Origin: an uncultured Bacteroides sp.
GTDB lineage: Bacteria > Bacteroidota > Bacteroidia > Bacteroidales > Bacteroidaceae
Length of the DNA: 32,608 bases
Reading direction: 5' to 3'
Assembly (NCBI GenBank): GCA_949288715.1
Contig: CASELH010000029.1
Coordinates: 1 to 32,608 of the forward strand
Under the pieces are notes generated by a model. That model saw only the letters and a program-made list of their open reading frames with translations, had not been told where the DNA came from and ran no database searches. This document shows positions 30,076 through 32,608 of the stretch, piece after piece. How positions within the stretch are numbered: position 1 is the first letter of the stretch; every line of letters begins with the position of its first letter. A program made the position numbers and the translations under genes.

Positions 30076-30684
30076 ATGCTGTTACCTTATCTTCACGAAG
30101 ACCTGGTGGAAGCCGGGTGCGACGAGGCCGGGCGAGGCTGCCTGGCGGGGGCGGTGTATGCGGCGGCGGTCATTCTGCCCAAGGACTTCCGCAACGAGCA
30201 GCTGAACGACTCGAAGCAGCTGACTGCACGGCAGCGCTACGCCTTGCGCCGGGTGATAGAGCGTGAGGCCGTGGCGTGGGCGGTGGGCGTGGTGAGCCCG
30301 CAGGAGATTGACGAGATAAATATTCTCAACGCCGCCCTTCTGGCCATGCACCGGGCTGTGGACGGGCTGGCGGTGCGTCCGCAGCATCTGCTGGTGGATG
30401 GCAACCGCTTCAGGCCTTACCCCGGCGTGCCCCACACCACGGTGGTGAAGGGCGATGGCAAGTACCTGGCCATTGCGGCGGCTTCTGTGCTGGCCAAGAC
30501 GTATCGTGACGACTACATGCTGCGCCTGCACGAGGAGTATCCACAGTATGGCTGGGACCGCAACAAGGGCTATCCCACCCGGGCTCATCGCGAGGCCATC
30601 GCGCAGTGGGGCACGACGCCTTACCACCGCCAGTCGTTCAACCTGCTGGGGGGCGACAGGCAGTTGTCGCTGGACTTCGGGTGA
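30076..30684 (+). CDS. rnhB: ribonuclease HII
   Basis: A 202-residue cytosolic nuclease that cuts RNA-DNA hybrids and single ribonucleotides in DNA. Motifs: [13 protein letters not shown] (13-25, Asp16 and Glu17), LNDSKQL (43-49), LLVDGNRF (105-112, third acidic residue) and [15 protein letters not shown] (134-148, fourth acidic residue). The start MLLPYLHED is about 30 nt behind a good promoter. The last residues RQLSLDFG contain QLSLDF, which resembles the sliding-clamp binding hexapeptide. It converges on corA with 9 nt between the stops. Confidence 0.95.
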   Translation: MLLPYLHEDLVEAGCDEAGRGCLAGAVYAAAVILPKDFRNEQLNDSKQLTARQRYALRRVIEREAVAWAVGVVSPQEIDEINILNAALLAMHRAVDGLAVRPQHLLVDGNRFRPYPGVPHTTVVKGDGKYLAIAAASVLAKTYRDDYMLRLHEEYPQYGWDRNKGYPTRAHREAIAQWGTTPYHRQSFNLLGGDRQLSLDFG

Positions 30685-30693
30685 GGCGGGCGG

Positions 30694-31620
30694 TCAGAAC
30701 CACTTGATTTTGCGGAACCACACGAAGACGATGGCCGACAGGGCTGCCGAGCATAGCACGATGAGGATGAACGCGTGCGGGTGGTGCCCGGCGGGTAGAC
30801 TGACATTCATGCCGTAGAAGCTGGCTATGAGGGTGGGTATCATGAGGGTGATGCTGAGGCTGGTCATGCGCTTCATGATGGCGTTCACGTTGTTGGAGAT
30901 GATGGAGGCAAAGGCGTCCATGGTGCCGGTGAGGATGTCGCTGTAGACGTTGACGGTGTTGTAGGCCTGCTTTAGCTCGATGGCCACGTCTTCCAGCAGG
31001 TCCAGGTCGAGGTAGCCGGTGTCTTGGAAGATGTTTTTCAGCTTTCCTATCAGCATTTCGTTGCCGCGTATGGAGGTGTCGAAGTAGACTAATGTTTTCT
31101 GCAGCTTCATCAGGCGCAACAGGTCTTCGTTGCGTATGCTTTTCTCCAGCTCTTTCTCGGCGGTGGTGACGTCGTTGTTTATCTGCTTCAGGTATTTCAG
31201 AAACCACACGGCCGACGAGTAGATGATGCGCAGGATAAGGTCGAGCTTGTTGCGCACCACGATGCCCTTGCGCCGGGCGTGGGCAATGAAGTCGGGGATG
31301 AGGTCGGTGTGGTGGTAGCACACGGAGACGATGATGTCGTCGTTGGTAATGATGCCCACGGGGATGGTGATGAAGGGTACGCCCAGGCGGGTGCTGGGCA
31401 TGGGTATGCGCAGTATGGTGAGCAGCCAGTTGCCCTCGGTGTCGGTGCGGGGGCGCTCGTCGGTGTCGGCAATGTCGTCCAAGAACGATTCGGGCACCTG
31501 CAGCTGTTGCGTAAGGAAGGTGAAGTCGTTGTCGTCGGGGCACTCTATGTTCACCCAGCAGTTGGGCTGCCATTCGGGCTTTTCGCTGAAGCCGTCTTCA
31601 AAGTAGAGGTATTTTCGCAT
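30694..31620 (-). CDS. corA: CorA-family magnesium/divalent cation channel
   Basis: A 308-residue member of the CorA/Mrs2 family: a large cytosolic alpha/beta domain with long helices, then two C-terminal spans (about 250-270 and 284-302). The pore motif GMN is present at 270-272 (FYGMNV). The outer loop reads SLPAGHHPHAF instead of the common MPEL type, so the selectivity loop lacks the usual Glu and carries three His. The last residues RKIKWF are basic, as usual at the cytosolic end. It has its own promoter and faces rnhB tail to tail. Confidence 0.92.
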   Translation of the reverse strand: MRKYLYFEDGFSEKPEWQPNCWVNIECPDDNDFTFLTQQLQVPESFLDDIADTDERPRTDTEGNWLLTILRIPMPSTRLGVPFITIPVGIITNDDIIVSVCYHHTDLIPDFIAHARRKGIVVRNKLDLILRIIYSSAVWFLKYLKQINNDVTTAEKELEKSIRNEDLLRLMKLQKTLVYFDTSIRGNEMLIGKLKNIFQDTGYLDLDLLEDVAIELKQAYNTVNVYSDILTGTMDAFASIISNNVNAIMKRMTSLSITLMIPTLIASFYGMNVSLPAGHHPHAFILIVLCSAALSAIVFVWFRKIKWF

Positions 31621-31661
31621 GGGGCGGATACTTTAGGGGCTCCCTCGGGGGGAAGCGGTGG

Positions 31662-31693
31662 CAAAGGTATGGGTTTTCTCTCTGTTTCCCAAC
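31662..31693 (-). promoter_or_regulatory. promoter of corA
   Basis: GTTG (31693-31690), 20 nt, then TACCTTTG (31669-31662) on the minus strand, the same layout as the ptb promoter. The predicted start is near 31656. Confidence 0.7.
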
Positions 31694-31718
31694 ATTTTCA
31701 TTTCTTTTATACCTCTGC

Positions 31719-31752
31719 CTTGTGGCTGCTCTTTCAGTTTTTTGTACCTTTG
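31719..31752 (+). promoter_or_regulatory. promoter of gpmI
   Basis: CTTG (31719-31722), 22 nt, then TACCTTTG (31745-31752). The spacer is 1-2 nt longer than usual. The predicted start near 31758 gives a leader of about 37 nt. Confidence 0.6.
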
Positions 31753-31794
31753 CGCCGCAAAACGATAAAGTTCAATTTAAAATCTTGATACACT

Positions 31795-32608
31795 ATGGCT
31801 AAGAAAGCTCTTCTTATGATTCTGGACGGTTGGGGCATCGGCGACCGCCAGAAAGACGACGTGATTTACATGACTCCCACCCCGTATTGGGACAGCCTCC
31901 TGGCACAGTACCCCCACTCGCAGCTCCAGGCCAGCGGCGAAAACGTGGGCTTGCCCGACGGGCAGATGGGCAACTCCGAGGTGGGACACCTCAACATCGG
32001 TGCCGGACGCATTGTTTACCAGGACCTGGTGAAGATTAACCGCGCCTGCGCCGACGGCAGCATCCTCAAGAACAAGGAAATTATCTCCGCCTTCAGCTAC
32101 GCCAAAGAGCAGGGCAAGGGCATCCACTTCATGGGCCTGACGTCCAACGGCGGCGTGCACAGTTCGCTGGACCACCTGTTCAAGCTGTGCGACATTGCCA
32201 AGGAATACGGCGTAGGCGAGCGCACCTTCATCCACTGCTTCATGGACGGTCGTGACACCGACCCGAAGAGCGGCAAGGGCTTCATACAACAGCTCACCGA
32301 CCATTGTGCACAGAGCGCAGGACGCATTGCCAGCATCGTGGGACGCTTCTATGCCATGGACCGCGACAAGCGTTGGGAGCGCGTGAAGGAGGCCTACGAA
32401 CTCTTGGTGAACGGCCAGGGCAAGCAGGCCGACGACATGGTGAAGGCCATGCAGGAGTCGTATGACGAGGGCGTGACGGACGAATTCATCAAGCCCATCA
32501 ACAACAGTACGTTCGACGGCACCATCAAGGAGGGCGACGTGGTCATCTTCTTCAACTACCGCAACGACCGCGCCAAGGAACTGACCATCGTGCTGACCCA
32601 GCAGGACA
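31795..32608 (+). CDS. gpmI: 2,3-bisphosphoglycerate-independent phosphoglycerate mutase (partial, cut by the window end)
   Basis: The first 271 codons of a glycolytic mutase of the alkaline phosphatase superfamily that interconverts 3- and 2-phosphoglycerate with two Mn ions. The N terminus [13 protein letters not shown] carries the metal ligand Asp11, and [17 protein letters not shown] carries the phosphorylated Ser61. Further on are [41 protein letters not shown] and [12 protein letters not shown], all typical of the family. Full-length proteins have about 505-515 residues, so roughly half lies beyond the window. A good promoter precedes it. Confidence 0.95.
   Translation, partial: MAKKALLMILDGWGIGDRQKDDVIYMTPTPYWDSLLAQYPHSQLQASGENVGLPDGQMGNSEVGHLNIGAGRIVYQDLVKINRACADGSILKNKEIISAFSYAKEQGKGIHFMGLTSNGGVHSSLDHLFKLCDIAKEYGVGERTFIHCFMDGRDTDPKSGKGFIQQLTDHCAQSAGRIASIVGRFYAMDRDKRWERVKEAYELLVNGQGKQADDMVKAMQESYDEGVTDEFIKPINNSTFDGTIKEGDVVIFFNYRNDRAKELTIVLTQQD

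Noticed and set aside
29976-30266. Alternative open frame starting upstream of rnhB
   Set aside because: It crosses the rnhB promoter and is out of frame with the RNase HII motifs.

Overview
The window looks like a chromosomal segment of a Bacteroidaceae-type bacterium (Bacteroides, Phocaeicola or a relative) with a fairly GC-rich genome. The reasons are the many Bacteroides-style promoters (-33 TTG/TTTG, 18-22 nt spacer, -7 TAnnTTTG), the general lack of Shine-Dalgarno sites, lipoproteins with acidic residues after the lipid cysteine (CSDDD), 6-bladed beta-propeller lipoproteins, DUF3836 and DUF2975 proteins, an animal-type glutaminyl cyclase lipoprotein and a ptb-buk pair. All statements rest on reading the sequence; no database search was possible.

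Layout. 1-2760: a small secreted protein, a candidate free-standing small RNA unit, and the ptb-buk operon (acyl-CoA to acyl phosphate to acid plus ATP). 2803-7736: a redox locus of a Tat-type aldo/keto reductase with two Fe-S motifs, a NapH/NapG-like membrane polyferredoxin, a divergent Tat-type flavodoxin/ferredoxin (EFR1-like) and an AraC regulator. 8166-12260: a TonB-dependent receptor followed by a surface-type parallel beta-helix lipoprotein. 12556-15077: LD-carboxypeptidase, glutaminyl cyclase and SufE on the plus strand. 15161-19842: on the minus strand, two micro-ORFs behind their own promoter, and upstream of them a nine-gene run (52-aa membrane protein, DUF3836, CPBP protease, four DUF2975-type membrane proteins, a small two-helix protein and an XRE regulator). 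20191-23786: ribF and a calcium-type P-type ATPase. 23958-29706: two paralogous beta-propeller lipoproteins, an AAA ATPase/DUF4276 pair that resembles a defence module, and a repeat-rich lipoprotein; this part is visibly AT-richer. 30076-32608: rnhB, corA and the start of gpmI.

The most interesting material is not the housekeeping genes. (1) The 15.4-19.9 kb operon has four membrane paralogues with the same cytosolic tail (KEEQ[DE]LT[IV]), a membrane protease and a small HTH regulator, and its promoter is flanked by two copies of an odd palindrome, TATCGTTTTTCGATA. It reads like a self-contained membrane-sensing circuit. (2) Two intergenic arrays of six 11-bp units (7947-8012 and 29851-29916) are about 22 kb apart on opposite strands and end in nearly the same unit. 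(3) A palindromic repeat element lies in frame inside the polyferredoxin gene, at the joint between its NapH-like and NapG-like halves. (4) Two intergenic inverted repeats have arms made of tandem heptamers, and a 24-bp tandem hairpin array sits between two DUF2975 genes. (5) Two overlapping micro-ORFs start almost at the predicted transcription start. (6) A roughly 80-nt promoter-to-terminator unit without an ORF lies behind buk.
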